Below, one piece after another: positions 42,204-50,206 of a DNA stretch of 64,000 nucleotides (within the stretch, counting starts at the first letter, position 1; each line of letters starts with the position of its first letter). This stretch comes from Xiheicaenibacterium sp046351325 (GTDB lineage: Bacteria; Myxococcota_A; Polyangia; Polyangiales; Polyangiaceae). The stretch spans positions 62,001 to 126,000 of the forward strand of contig JAXLYR010000018.1 of NCBI GenBank assembly GCA_046351325.1, in the 5' to 3' direction. Below the pieces are notes generated by a model that was not told where the DNA came from, made no database searches, and worked only from the letters and a program-made list of their open reading frames with translations. Both the position numbers and the translations under genes were made by a program.

Positions 42204-43741
42204 GCGCTCTCCTTCTTCTTCCTGTTGAACGGCTCGATCACGGGCGCTGTGATAGCCGCGTTGCTCCCGGTCCGCACCGGGTTGAACTCGGGCTCCACCG
42301 GCAAGAACATGTGGACCTCGGTGCCGGCGCCACGCTCGCTGCGGATGGTGAGCTGCCCGCCGTGCGCGTCGACGACCCGCGCCACGATCGCGAGCCCCAG
42401 GCCGGTGCCCGCGGGCTTCGTCGTGAAGAAGGGATCGAGCGCGCGCTTGCGGACCACCGTGTCCATGCCCTCGCCGGTGTCGCTGATGATGATCTTCACG
42501 CCGGGCGCGCCGTGCTCGCCGCTCTGGCTGTCGCGCGGGTTGCGGCGTGCCCTGACGAGCTCGATCGCGAGGTTGCCGCCGCTCGGCATCGCTTGCAGCG
42601 CGTTGTTGACGACGTTCTCGATCGCCTGTCGCAAGAGGAGCGGGTCGCCCCCGACGCGCGGCACGCCCTTCTCCTCGTCGATGCTGATGTCGACGCCTTT
42701 GTCGCGGATCGGGTTCACTGCCTTCTCGACGAGCTCGCGCAGGACGATGCTCTGCTTCTCGACCGCGAGCGGCTTCGCGTAGTGGAGGAGGTCGCCGACG
42801 AGCTGGTTCAGGCGCACCGTCTCCTCCGACAAAATGCCGAGCAGCGTCTCGCGGTGTTCCTCGTTCGTGTGCTGCCGCTTCAGGGTCGAGACCGCGTTGG
42901 ACATGATCGCGAGCGGGTTGCGGACCTCGTGCGCGACGACGGCCGCGAGCTCTCCGATCGCCGCGAGCTGCTCCTTGCGGACGAGCTCGTCTTGCCGCGA
43001 CCGCAGATCACGGAACGCGCTCTCGAGCGCCTCCGACTTCTTGCTCAGCTCGGCGGTCTTCGCGACGAGGCGCTCCCGCTTGCGGGAGAACTTGACGATT
43101 TGCCCCCCAAACAATGTCAGCGCGAACCCCTCGAAGCCGAGGTGGAGCAGCGGCGGGCCGTGGTGTCCGAGCACGGCCGCGACGACGTCGCGAATTGCCA
43201 TGACGCTCGTAAAGCAAAGGCCGAAGAAGGGAAGGTAACCGCCGCGTCTCTGCACCGCCGTGCGCCCGACGAGGAACGCAGCGGCGAGGACCGCGATCGC
43301 GAGGAGCGACCGCGCCGCGGCGCCGACGGGGCTGGGTGAGAACAGGTGCTGCGGATCGGTCGGCGGCAGCTCCGTCATGCCGACCAACGTGAGCACGCCG
43401 AGCACCGCCGACGCGCCGTACCAGGTCCCTGCGATCCAGCGAGGCACGGCGCCTCGACCGTCGATGATCGCGAAGTGGCAGATGAGCACCGCGGTCGGGT
43501 ACGTGAGCGCCTCGCTCGAGCGAGCGAGCACGCTCGCGTCGAACTCACGGACCAACATCGCCAGGCCGAGGCAAGCGCTCGAGGTCCCCAGCATCGAGAA
43601 CAGCGCCGCGAGCTGCGCGGCGCCGCGCTCGCCTTGGCGTCGACGCAGCGCCCACACGGAGTAGAGCGCTGCGCTGACGTAGATCGTGGTCCACGTCACG
43701 AGGACACCGGCGTAGAAGACGAAGTCCACGAGGCGGCCCAT
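42200..43741 (-). CDS. Multi-pass membrane sensor histidine kinase (orphan)
   Basis: 513 residues. Six or seven transmembrane helices in residues 1-215, a short coiled coil (about 220-255), then a HisKA domain with phospho-acceptor His271 in VAHEVRNPLAIM. The HATPase domain follows with N box ENVVNNALQAM, G1 DTGEGMD, F box DPFFTTKP and G2 GTGLGLAI. All catalytic boxes are intact. No PAS or HAMP domain and no response regulator gene adjoins, so it is an orphan of the NtrB/ZraS-like class. It is upstream of and coupled to bioA. The divergent gene to the right encodes a ferredoxin. Confidence 0.93.
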   Translation of the reverse strand: MGRLVDFVFYAGVLVTWTTIYVSAALYSVWALRRRQGERGAAQLAALFSMLGTSSACLGLAMLVREFDASVLARSSEALTYPTAVLICHFAIIDGRGAVPRWIAGTWYGASAVLGVLTLVGMTELPPTDPQHLFSPSPVGAAARSLLAIAVLAAAFLVGRTAVQRRGGYLPFFGLCFTSVMAIRDVVAAVLGHHGPPLLHLGFEGFALTLFGGQIVKFSRKRERLVAKTAELSKKSEALESAFRDLRSRQDELVRKEQLAAIGELAAVVAHEVRNPLAIMSNAVSTLKRQHTNEEHRETLLGILSEETVRLNQLVGDLLHYAKPLAVEKQSIVLRELVEKAVNPIRDKGVDISIDEEKGVPRVGGDPLLLRQAIENVVNNALQAMPSGGNLAIELVRARRNPRDSQSGEHGAPGVKIIISDTGEGMDTVVRKRALDPFFTTKPAGTGLGLAIVARVVDAHGGQLTIRSERGAGTEVHMFLPVEPEFNPVRTGSNAAITAPVIEPFNRKKKESA

Positions 43742-43904
43742 TCTCTCACGTGTCCAGCGCGCGCGGCGACGCAGGTGTGAGCTCGGTGGCCAGGGCGCTG
43801 ACCGCGGTGAACGCGACCGAGTTGTTGGCCGAGCGAAGCGAGGGCAACGAGTCCCCCTGTTGGGCGAGCAAACGCGAGCCCAAGTTGTCGTAACATGCCG
43901 GCCC
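43742..43904. other. Divergent promoter region between the sensor kinase and ferredoxin genes
   Basis: 163 bases. It should hold both promoters, but I see no clear motif. The right part contains the ACAACTTGGG-type lower-GC stretch near 43881-43895. Confidence 0.35.
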
Positions 43905-44294
43905 GTGCCTCAGCGCAAGCGGTACCTCTTCGTCTGCACGAACCGCCGGCCGTTCGGCTCTCCCAAAGGCTCGTGCGCCACGCGCGACGCCGAAGCCATC
44001 CACGCCGCCCTCAAGACGGAGCTCGCTGCGCGCAAGCTCGCGGTCGCCGAGGTGCGGGCGTGCACCGCGAGCTGCCTCGACGTGTGTTGGGCGGGCCCGG
44101 CGATCGCCGTCGAGCCGGACAACGTGTTCTACGGTCGCGTTCGACTCGAGGACGTTCCTGAGATCGTCGACGCGCTCGCGCGTGGTGAGCTCGTCGAGCG
44201 GCTGGTCATGCCCGCTCGAGACTTCGACGCCGCGACCGCGGACCCCGCCTTGCCGGAGCGACCTCCGCCGTCGGACGCCGGCCCGACGACGTGA
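43905..44294 (+). CDS. Thioredoxin-like [2Fe-2S] ferredoxin
   Basis: 129 residues from GTG 43905; the conserved part begins at once (KRYLFVCTNRRPFGSPKGSC). Cys11, Cys24, Cys57 and Cys61 match the C-x12-C ... C-x3-C ligand pattern of Shethna-type thioredoxin-fold ferredoxins. The segment CLDVCWAGPAIAVEPDNVFY is also typical. Such proteins are electron carriers whose partners often differ between species. The stop overlaps the GTG of the next gene by four bases. The C-terminal 25 residues are Pro-rich and not part of the fold. Confidence 0.9.
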   Translation: MPQRKRYLFVCTNRRPFGSPKGSCATRDAEAIHAALKTELAARKLAVAEVRACTASCLDVCWAGPAIAVEPDNVFYGRVRLEDVPEIVDALARGELVERLVMPARDFDAATADPALPERPPPSDAGPTT

Positions 44295-44755
44295 TCCTCG
44301 GCGTGCCCGTGGGGCTCTCGCTCGCGTTCTCGGAGAGGGCCACCGGGGGCTTCTGGCGCTTCGACGAGCCCGCGCGCGAACACCCGCTGCGGTTTCACCT
44401 GCGCGCGACGGCGCCTCGGGTCGAGCGCCCGCTCACGTTTCGGGTCACGGGTGACTTCAGCGCGGACGGCCTCGTCGACGCGGGGACCCTCACCGGCACC
44501 ATCACCGCTCCGCGAGCCTGGATGCTCGAATATCGATTGAACATTGTTAAAGACGGCGCGGTCTCGCTGGTGCTCCACGGCGCGAAGCACAACATCCACC
44601 GCGACCTCTACGCGGGCATGACGACGCTCGCGGGGACGCTCAGCGAGCCCGACGCGAGCTCGCCGTTCGCGCGCTTCGTGTCTCGGTTCGACGCGCGCGG
44701 CGATGTTCGCTGGTGGCTGCGGAACCTGCACGTCGGCGCGTCGCTCGACAGGTGA
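44291..44755 (+). CDS. Conserved-looking protein of unknown function coupled to the ferredoxin
   Basis: 154 residues, beginning at a GTG that overlaps the ferredoxin stop. The protein looks like an all-beta, lipocalin-like or calycin-like single domain (PLTFRVTGDFSADGLVDAGTL, then ISLVLHGAKHN-like strands), with no Cys cluster and no signal peptide. No family recognised. A patch of AT-rich codons lies at about 44531-44552. Coupling suggests it works with the ferredoxin. Confidence 0.65.
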   Translation: MILGVPVGLSLAFSERATGGFWRFDEPAREHPLRFHLRATAPRVERPLTFRVTGDFSADGLVDAGTLTGTITAPRAWMLEYRLNIVKDGAVSLVLHGAKHNIHRDLYAGMTTLAGTLSEPDASSPFARFVSRFDARGDVRWWLRNLHVGASLDR

Positions 44756-44762
44756 GCCCCGC

Positions 44763-45662
44763 TCAGGTCGCCGCTGTCACGCCGTCGACCGCGTCGAAGA
44801 AGCGCTCCACCGTCGCTGCGACGCGCTCGGGGTCTTCGACCTGTGGGTAGTGCCCGAGGTCCGGCCACGTCGAGAGCTTCGCGCCGGGGATCTCTCCGAC
44901 CAACGTCTCCGCGATCGCCATGACCGCGACCGGGTCGCGCTCGCCCCACGCGACATGCGTGGGCAGATCGAGGCGCGTCAGCGCGCCGATCCATCGATCC
45001 CAGAACCGCCGACGCTCGTGGATGTAGCCGATGAGCGCCGGCATGCGGGCGCGCCCGTCCGCGCGCGCGAGCAACGTCCACATCGCGCGCAGCCGCTCGC
45101 GAGGCACTGACTTCCCGAGGATGCGCTCGAGCTGCGCGATGAAGACGCGCTCGCTCGAGAGTCGAGCGAAGAGCGGCGCTGCGCTCGAGAGGAGGATCTT
45201 CTGCGAGACGGTGAGCTGCGTGAGCTCGACGTGGACCGAGCCGTTCATCAACGTGAGGCTCCTCATGTCGAAGCCTGGCAGGAGCCCGCGCTCTCGTCGT
45301 GCGCAGAGCTCGGTCGCCACGCTCGTGCCGAGATCGTGAGCCCAGACGTGGGCGCGCGTGACGCCCGCGTCGCGCAGCACTGCGAGCGCGACGTCGGTCT
45401 GCTCGTGGAGCGAATAGGAGAAGCGCTCGGGCTTGTCGGAGAGCCCGAAGCCGAGGAAGTCGAACGCGATCACCCGGCGTCGTCGCGCGAGCACGTCGAT
45501 GGCTTCGTCGAAGTCGTGGCAAGACGTCGGAAACCCGTGCAGCACGAGCACCGGCGAGCGCGTCTCGTCGGGTTGCTCCGGCCCTCGCGCGTAGACGAAC
45601 ACGCGGCCATCCAGCGTCGTGAGCCATTTGCCAGCCCGCTCGAGCTCGTCCAGTCGAAGCAT
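44763..45662 (-). CDS. Alpha/beta hydrolase related to MEST/haloalkane dehalogenase-like enzymes
   Basis: 299 residues. HGFPTSCHDFDEAIDVLA (oxyanion loop), VIAFDFLGFGLSDKP, and AHDLGTSVATEL place an aspartate (Asp110) at the nucleophile elbow, as in haloalkane dehalogenases and epoxide hydrolases. A helical cap follows, then WGERDPVAV and the catalytic His in GHYPQVEDPE. The runs RVIAFDFLGFGLSDKP and HYPQ(L/V)EDP and the cap motif RRRFWDRWIGAL are strikingly like the vertebrate MEST (PEG1) protein, whose substrate is unknown. The closely spaced convergent end of the 44291 gene lies seven bases away. Confidence 0.9.
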   Translation of the reverse strand: MLRLDELERAGKWLTTLDGRVFVYARGPEQPDETRSPVLVLHGFPTSCHDFDEAIDVLARRRRVIAFDFLGFGLSDKPERFSYSLHEQTDVALAVLRDAGVTRAHVWAHDLGTSVATELCARRERGLLPGFDMRSLTLMNGSVHVELTQLTVSQKILLSSAAPLFARLSSERVFIAQLERILGKSVPRERLRAMWTLLARADGRARMPALIGYIHERRRFWDRWIGALTRLDLPTHVAWGERDPVAVMAIAETLVGEIPGAKLSTWPDLGHYPQVEDPERVAATVERFFDAVDGVTAAT

Positions 45663-45725
45663 CGCTGGAGGCTAGTCCCCTGGAACCGACGTATCTTGAA
45701 GAATTCGCGCCGCGCGTCGGGCGCG

Positions 45726-47114
45726 TCAGCGGCCCGCTGCGTAGGCGTCGACCGCGCGCAGCTGGCGCAGCGTGCGCTCCGCGAGCTCGCGCATGCTCAC
45801 CTCTTGGAAGCCGACCATGTTGGGTTTGACCGTGTCGGAGAGGCGCGACGCCAGGTTGCCGCCGAAGGCCGAGTAGCCGCGAGCAGCCCCGACGATCGAG
45901 CCGACCGTCGCGCCGTTGCAGTCCGTGTCGTGCCCGCACATGACGGCCGTCGTCGGCGCGCCTGTGGTGTCCATCTCGCCGTAGACGAGGGAGAGCACGC
46001 AGATCATCGCGTTGTTGATCGTATGAATGGGGTGCATGTTCGGCAGCGAAGCATCGAGCTTCGCCATACATGCCTCGAAGTCCGCGCAGCTCTTCGTCCA
46101 CTCGAGGCAGCGCCTCGTCCAGCGCGCCAGGCGCGACCCTTTGGGGATCTCGGAGAGGCCTATCTCGACGAGCTCCCGCGCGTCCTTCACCACGAACGCC
46201 GCGGCCTGCATCGCAGCGAACATCATCTCGCCGTAAATCCCATTTCGATCGTGCGTCCAGCAGGCGTCCCGATAGGCAAACTCGGCCGCCAACTCGGGCT
46301 TGCCGGCGCACGCCCACGCCCACCCGTCGGCCCTGATCTGCGCCCCAATCCATTCGCGATAGGGGTTTCGGTGGCGCCGCGTGAGCGCCGGAGTCGCGTG
46401 GCACGTCCAATACCCGGGACGCGTGCTCCAGAGCTGCACGGTCTGAATCGCCTGCGCCTCGGCGGTGCAGATCGCGAATATCGGAATATGCCCGAGCCAA
46501 TATCGGGCGACGTCCTGCCAGTCGAAGCCGGGCCCCGCGGTCTCGAGCACCCCCAACCCGACTAGGGTGTAGTGGATGTCGTCATCGGCCTCCATATAGG
46601 AGATGTGCTCGCGTTGGGAGCGCGGGCACCAGAGCGACATGCCGTCCCCGACGTCCCGGCCGCTGAAGTAATCCGTTAAAGGCCATTCGCCCCGGTTCTC
46701 TAGATATTGCTTGATGAGCCCGCGGCCGACGACGCGCGACGCGCCGTCGCGGGTCATTCCCATCCCCTCGACTGGCTTGCCGAGCGCGCACCCGACGGCG
46801 CGCCCCGTCCACGCGCCGTGCAATTTGTCGAGCGCCTCTGCGTCCGAAGGCCGATAACCGAGGTCACGCGGCCCGGCCGGTCGCAGCGCGCGGATGGCCT
46901 CGAGCTCGCTGGGCTCGTCGGCCGCGAGCGCCTTCGCTGCGGGGAGCGCCATGAGCTCGTCGTAGAGAGGATCGACCGCGCGGACGTCGTAAGCCTGCGT
47001 CGCTCCGTCGAGGGCGTCGATGCGCGCGAGCAGGCCGTCCGGGATGGAGCAGCCCTCGTCGCGACGCTGGATGACCTCGAGGCGCAATAGGTTGAGCGGG
47101 GTCTCCCAAGCCAT
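45726..47114 (-). CDS. ADP-ribosylglycohydrolase-fold protein
   Basis: 462 residues. An N-terminal extension of about 95 residues precedes the core fold. GAWTGRAVGCALGKPVEGM is the first hallmark. EADDDIHYTLVGLGVLE carries an Asp cluster that would bind one metal. CGHDTDCNGATVGSIVGAARG is the second Asp-containing metal loop. The ARH/DraG family removes ADP-ribose from modified side chains or nucleic acids using two Mg ions. This ADDDIHYT-containing branch is less studied, and no partner ADP-ribosyltransferase is visible nearby. It is followed at a short distance by the lipoprotein gene on the same strand. Confidence 0.88.
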   Translation of the reverse strand: MAWETPLNLLRLEVIQRRDEGCSIPDGLLARIDALDGATQAYDVRAVDPLYDELMALPAAKALAADEPSELEAIRALRPAGPRDLGYRPSDAEALDKLHGAWTGRAVGCALGKPVEGMGMTRDGASRVVGRGLIKQYLENRGEWPLTDYFSGRDVGDGMSLWCPRSQREHISYMEADDDIHYTLVGLGVLETAGPGFDWQDVARYWLGHIPIFAICTAEAQAIQTVQLWSTRPGYWTCHATPALTRRHRNPYREWIGAQIRADGWAWACAGKPELAAEFAYRDACWTHDRNGIYGEMMFAAMQAAAFVVKDARELVEIGLSEIPKGSRLARWTRRCLEWTKSCADFEACMAKLDASLPNMHPIHTINNAMICVLSLVYGEMDTTGAPTTAVMCGHDTDCNGATVGSIVGAARGYSAFGGNLASRLSDTVKPNMVGFQEVSMRELAERTLRQLRAVDAYAAGR

Positions 47115-47142
47115 GATCGCTATTTAGCGCTCTCGCTCTTCG

Positions 47143-47592
47143 TCAGAAAGCCGCCGTGCACTTGCCGTTGCAATTGGTCCCGTCGCCGCTGCAAAACCAC
47201 TTTACGTCTCCACCGAAGCACGGCTCCCCGCAGAGCTCCGGCCCGCAGCCGGCCGCGACCCACGCGTCGAACGCCTCTTGGGCCGCGGTCGCGAGCCCCT
47301 GATCCGATGTGCCCGCGGGGCAGCCGCAAGGGTCGGAGATCACCTGTCCGACCCCACAGGCGTCGAAGTCGATACAGGTGTTGCAGGCCGTCGCCTGGTC
47401 GAACTTGGACAGGTAGTCCGCTTGGAGCTGCGCGCAGTCGACGCCGGTGCTGGTGGTCGAGGAGGACGTGCCGTTCGTCGAGGACCCTCCGCCGCTGCCG
47501 CCGTCGCCGTCACCCTGCGAATAGACGACCTTCGCGCCGCAGCCGAGCCCGATCGCGAGATACCCAATCAGCAAGAGTCTTGTGTTCTGCAT
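47143..47592 (-). CDS. Small Cys-rich lipoprotein with Gly/Ser/Thr linker
   Basis: 149 residues from ATG 47592, decided by AGGAGG nine bases upstream. The signal MQNTRLLLIGYLAIGLGC ends in lipid-attachment Cys18. A Gly/Ser/Thr linker spans about residues 29-50. The mature domain has ten or more cysteines (ACNTCIDFDACG, CGCPAG, CGPELCGEPCFGG, CNGKC), so it is disulfide-rich. The domain style (Gly linker then Cys-rich end) matches several other lipoproteins in this window. Function unknown. It is probably co-transcribed with the Eis-like gene upstream (14 bases). Confidence 0.78.
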   Translation of the reverse strand: MQNTRLLLIGYLAIGLGCGAKVVYSQGDGDGGSGGGSSTNGTSSSTTSTGVDCAQLQADYLSKFDQATACNTCIDFDACGVGQVISDPCGCPAGTSDQGLATAAQEAFDAWVAAGCGPELCGEPCFGGDVKWFCSGDGTNCNGKCTAAF

Positions 47593-47601
47593 GACGACCA
47601 A

Positions 47602-47607
47602 CCTCCT
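47602..47607 (-). promoter_or_regulatory. Ribosome-binding site of the small Cys-rich lipoprotein gene
   Basis: AGGAGG on the minus strand, nine bases before ATG 47592. It rules out the in-frame TTG at 47601, which it would directly abut. It partly overlaps the upstream gene's stop region. Confidence 0.6.
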
Positions 47608-48779
47608 CAGAACATCTCGGCCATCGCGGGCGAGCCGCCGCGGAAGAACAGCGCCTCGAGGCGGTTCGCCGCGTCGTCGTCGCAGGACAGGGCGCCGATG
47701 CGTCGCAGCGCTCGGGCGCTGTGATAACCCGAAAACAGCGACGCGAGAGCGCGAACGTCCAACTCGGCATCGACGGCGCCGCCGCGGCTCACGCCAGCGA
47801 CGCCGTCACGCGTCTCGAGGGTGAATACCCCGTTGTTGCGGGGAATCAGTGGGTCGCTGATCGCCAGTCCGACGTGGCTCGAGAGCGGCATCGGATAGCC
47901 GCGCTCCGTGAGGGCACGCTCGACGTCGCACACGCGAATCATCCAGTCTCGCTCGCTGTGCTCTTCGTAGCAGGGCTCGCGCAACATCGTCAGGGCGAGG
48001 TGACTCGGCTCCCCGCGAAAGATCGCGAGGAACGTCATCGAGCGCATCGAGTGCAGCAATTGCCAGAGATGGGCGTAGCCACGCGCCGACGAGGAGACGA
48101 AGTCGGTCAAGCGCACGTTGTGGCGCGGGTCGGCCGCGTCGCGTCGGACCTGCGTGAAGAAGAGATAGGACTCGAGACGCTCGCCGTCGAAGAAGCCGAC
48201 CCCGCGTACGACCTTGTTGCGAGGCGCCCGCACGCGCCGCCAGATATAGGGTCCCCTATCGAGGTATCCGTCGCGCTCGCGCGCCGCGACTCGATAGAGC
48301 TCTTCGATCGCCGGGTAATCGGCCTCGCCGAGGACGCGCGCGGTGAGCCCCTGGGCAGGCTGGGTCGACTCGATCAGCGAGCACTCGACATGAAACTCCA
48401 TGAGCTTGCCGGCGCGCTCGTAGCCGGCTCTGCGATAAAGGGTTTGCGTAGCCGGATATAGAATCGACAGCGAGAAGCCCTGTTCACTGGCGTCGCGGAC
48501 GCTGCCCTCCATGAGGGCGCGGCCCACCCCCGACGCGCGTCGATCGAGCGCGACGGCGACCCCCGCGACGCCGATCGCGCGGACCGCGCGTCCCCCGAAG
48601 AACTGGCCCATCGGCGCGTGGATGAGCGCTCCGGACACGCTCGCGCCCTCGCGCAGCACGCGAACGTTGTCGTGCCCCGCGGTCTCGAGCCAGCCCTTCA
48701 CCTCGTCGGCGGCGAACGCCGACGCCTCGATCTCGGCGACGGCGTCGAGGTCGTCGGGGGCCATCACGTCGTATTGCAT
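47607..48779 (-). CDS. Eis-like GNAT N-acetyltransferase
   Basis: 390 residues from ATG 48779 (GTG 48785 possible). It has the tripartite layout of Eis (enhanced intracellular survival) proteins. First comes an N-terminal GNAT domain with acetyl-CoA loop DRRASGVGRALMEGSVRDA and LYRRAGYERAG; a second GNAT-like domain follows. The sterol-carrier-like C-terminal domain reads GVFTLETRDGVAGV and ends in Phe390, whose carboxylate serves as general base in Eis. The Eis family acetylates amines at several positions (aminoglycosides, peptides). The length and the terminal Phe agree with a working enzyme, but the substrate is unknown. It is divergent from the papain-like gene, with 79 bases between starts. 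Confidence 0.9.
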   Translation of the reverse strand: MQYDVMAPDDLDAVAEIEASAFAADEVKGWLETAGHDNVRVLREGASVSGALIHAPMGQFFGGRAVRAIGVAGVAVALDRRASGVGRALMEGSVRDASEQGFSLSILYPATQTLYRRAGYERAGKLMEFHVECSLIESTQPAQGLTARVLGEADYPAIEELYRVAARERDGYLDRGPYIWRRVRAPRNKVVRGVGFFDGERLESYLFFTQVRRDAADPRHNVRLTDFVSSSARGYAHLWQLLHSMRSMTFLAIFRGEPSHLALTMLREPCYEEHSERDWMIRVCDVERALTERGYPMPLSSHVGLAISDPLIPRNNGVFTLETRDGVAGVSRGGAVDAELDVRALASLFSGYHSARALRRIGALSCDDDAANRLEALFFRGGSPAMAEMF

Positions 48780-48858
48780 ATTCACCGTCTATCACCGATT
48801 GGGCGTTAGCGCGCCTGACGCCGCGGCGCCCCTAGCCAAAGAGAGCCGTTTCTGTACC

Positions 48859-49728
48859 ATGCCGCGCATGACGACCATGACGAAGCCGGGGCTTGGGTGG
48901 CGCCGGGACTTGCCGGACTTTCGCGACGTGACCTTCGAGTCCCACGAGGTCCAAGGCATCCTTCGGATCTCGAACTCGTACAAGGCAGTGAGTCAGCCGA
49001 ACGCCGTGTTGCCGGCGAGCGTCGACCTCCGCAAGTGGTGCACACGCGTGCGGGACCTGGGCTCGCTCAACGCCTCGACCGCGTTCGCGGTGACCGCGCT
49101 GATGGAGTATTACGAGCGGCGCGCGTTCGGCCGTCACAGCGACTTCTCCGAGCTGTTCCTTTATCGCTCGACGCGCGACCTGCTCGGTTACTTGGACGAT
49201 CTCGGGGCCGACCTGCGCACGACCCTCGCGGCGCTCAGGACGTTCGGGATGCCGGCCGAGAACCTCTATCCATTCCAACCCGAGAATCACAAGGCCTCAC
49301 CCCCTGCGTTCTGTTACGGCTTCGCCGACACCTTCAGGACGCTTCGGTATTTCCGGCTCGATGATCCGAAGTTGAGCGGGCAGGCCGTGCTGTTGAACGT
49401 CCGCAAATGCCTCGCGGCTCGCATGCCCTCGGTCTTCGGTTTGCCGACCTACTCTTCGTTTCCTCTCGTGGGTGAGGGCGCCGAGATCGGGATCCCCGGG
49501 CCCGGCGAGCAGGCGACAGGTGGGCTCGCGCTCATGGCAGCCGGATATGACGACGAGCGCATGATTGGCCCTGATCAAGGCGCCCTCTTGGTCCGCAACG
49601 CCTGGGGTCCGGATTGGGGCGAGCGCGGTTATGCCTGGCTGTCCTATCGCTTCGTCGAGAGCCGTCTCGCGGTCGACTTCTGGTCGCTGATCCGCCCCGA
49701 TTTCGTGAACACCGATCTCTTCAATTGA
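48859..49728 (+). CDS. Papain-fold (C1A) peptidase homologue lacking catalytic residues
   Basis: 289 residues from ATG 48859 (ATG 48868 or 48877 possible). The order of landmarks is that of bacterial C1A peptidases: GWRRDLPDFRD, a VDLRKWCTRVRDLGS segment, and RNAWGPDWGERGYAWLSY. At the active site the usual QGSCGSCWAF reads LGSLNASTAF: the oxyanion Gln is Leu67 and the nucleophile Cys is Ser73. The usual GHAV is GLAL, so the catalytic His is Leu223. Only the Asn (Asn247) remains. Reading frame and flanking residues are intact, so the protein looks conserved for a non-protease role. No signal peptide is present. Confidence 0.85.
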   Translation: MPRMTTMTKPGLGWRRDLPDFRDVTFESHEVQGILRISNSYKAVSQPNAVLPASVDLRKWCTRVRDLGSLNASTAFAVTALMEYYERRAFGRHSDFSELFLYRSTRDLLGYLDDLGADLRTTLAALRTFGMPAENLYPFQPENHKASPPAFCYGFADTFRTLRYFRLDDPKLSGQAVLLNVRKCLAARMPSVFGLPTYSSFPLVGEGAEIGIPGPGEQATGGLALMAAGYDDERMIGPDQGALLVRNAWGPDWGERGYAWLSYRFVESRLAVDFWSLIRPDFVNTDLFN

Positions 49729-49731
49729 GGA

Positions 49732-50130
49732 TCAGTCCGGCACGCTGATCACCCGAATCGAGACCTCCACGACGCCCGCGCGCATCATGTCGAGCTCGCG
49801 GGCGGCGCGCTTGGAGACGTCGATCACGCGGCCGGCCTTGAAAGGCCCTCGGTCGTTGATGCGCACTCGGACGCGCTCGCCCGAGGGACGCGACACCTCG
49901 ACGATCGAACCGAAGGGCAGCGTCCGATGTGCAGCGGTGAGCTCCTCGGGATTGTAGGGTTCGCCGCTCGCAGTGCGGTGGCCAGCGAGCTTGTCCGAAT
50001 AATAGCTCGCGCGACCACGCTCGACGTGCGCCCGTGAGTGCGCCGAGTCGGGCTCGCGCGCGCCACCTGTGGTGTTCGCGCAGCCGGCCAGCACCAGCGA
50101 GAGCGCGAGCATCATCGGGAGACGACTCAC
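49732..50130 (-). CDS. rlpA: RlpA-family septal-ring lytic transglycosylase-like lipoprotein
   Basis: 132 residues from GTG 50130 (GTG 50136 possible). The signal MSRLPMMLALSLVLAGC has a perfect lipobox (LAGC, Cys17). The double-psi beta-barrel follows: GRASYYSDKLAGHRTASGE, TAAHRTLPFGSIVEV, and RINDRGPFKAGRVIDVSKRAA with the conserved Asp. The C-terminal SPOR domain of E. coli RlpA is absent, as in many short members. RlpA cleaves denuded peptidoglycan glycan strands at the septum. The gene ends three bases from the stop of the convergent papain-like gene. Confidence 0.92.
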   Translation of the reverse strand: MSRLPMMLALSLVLAGCANTTGGAREPDSAHSRAHVERGRASYYSDKLAGHRTASGEPYNPEELTAAHRTLPFGSIVEVSRPSGERVRVRINDRGPFKAGRVIDVSKRAARELDMMRAGVVEVSIRVISVPD

Positions 50131-50206
50131 AGCCACGTCGTAGCACGAGCCGCGCGCGCCGAGAAAAAGCGGATCGTGGCGCGGGCACGTGTTAGACCCC
50201 GAGGTC

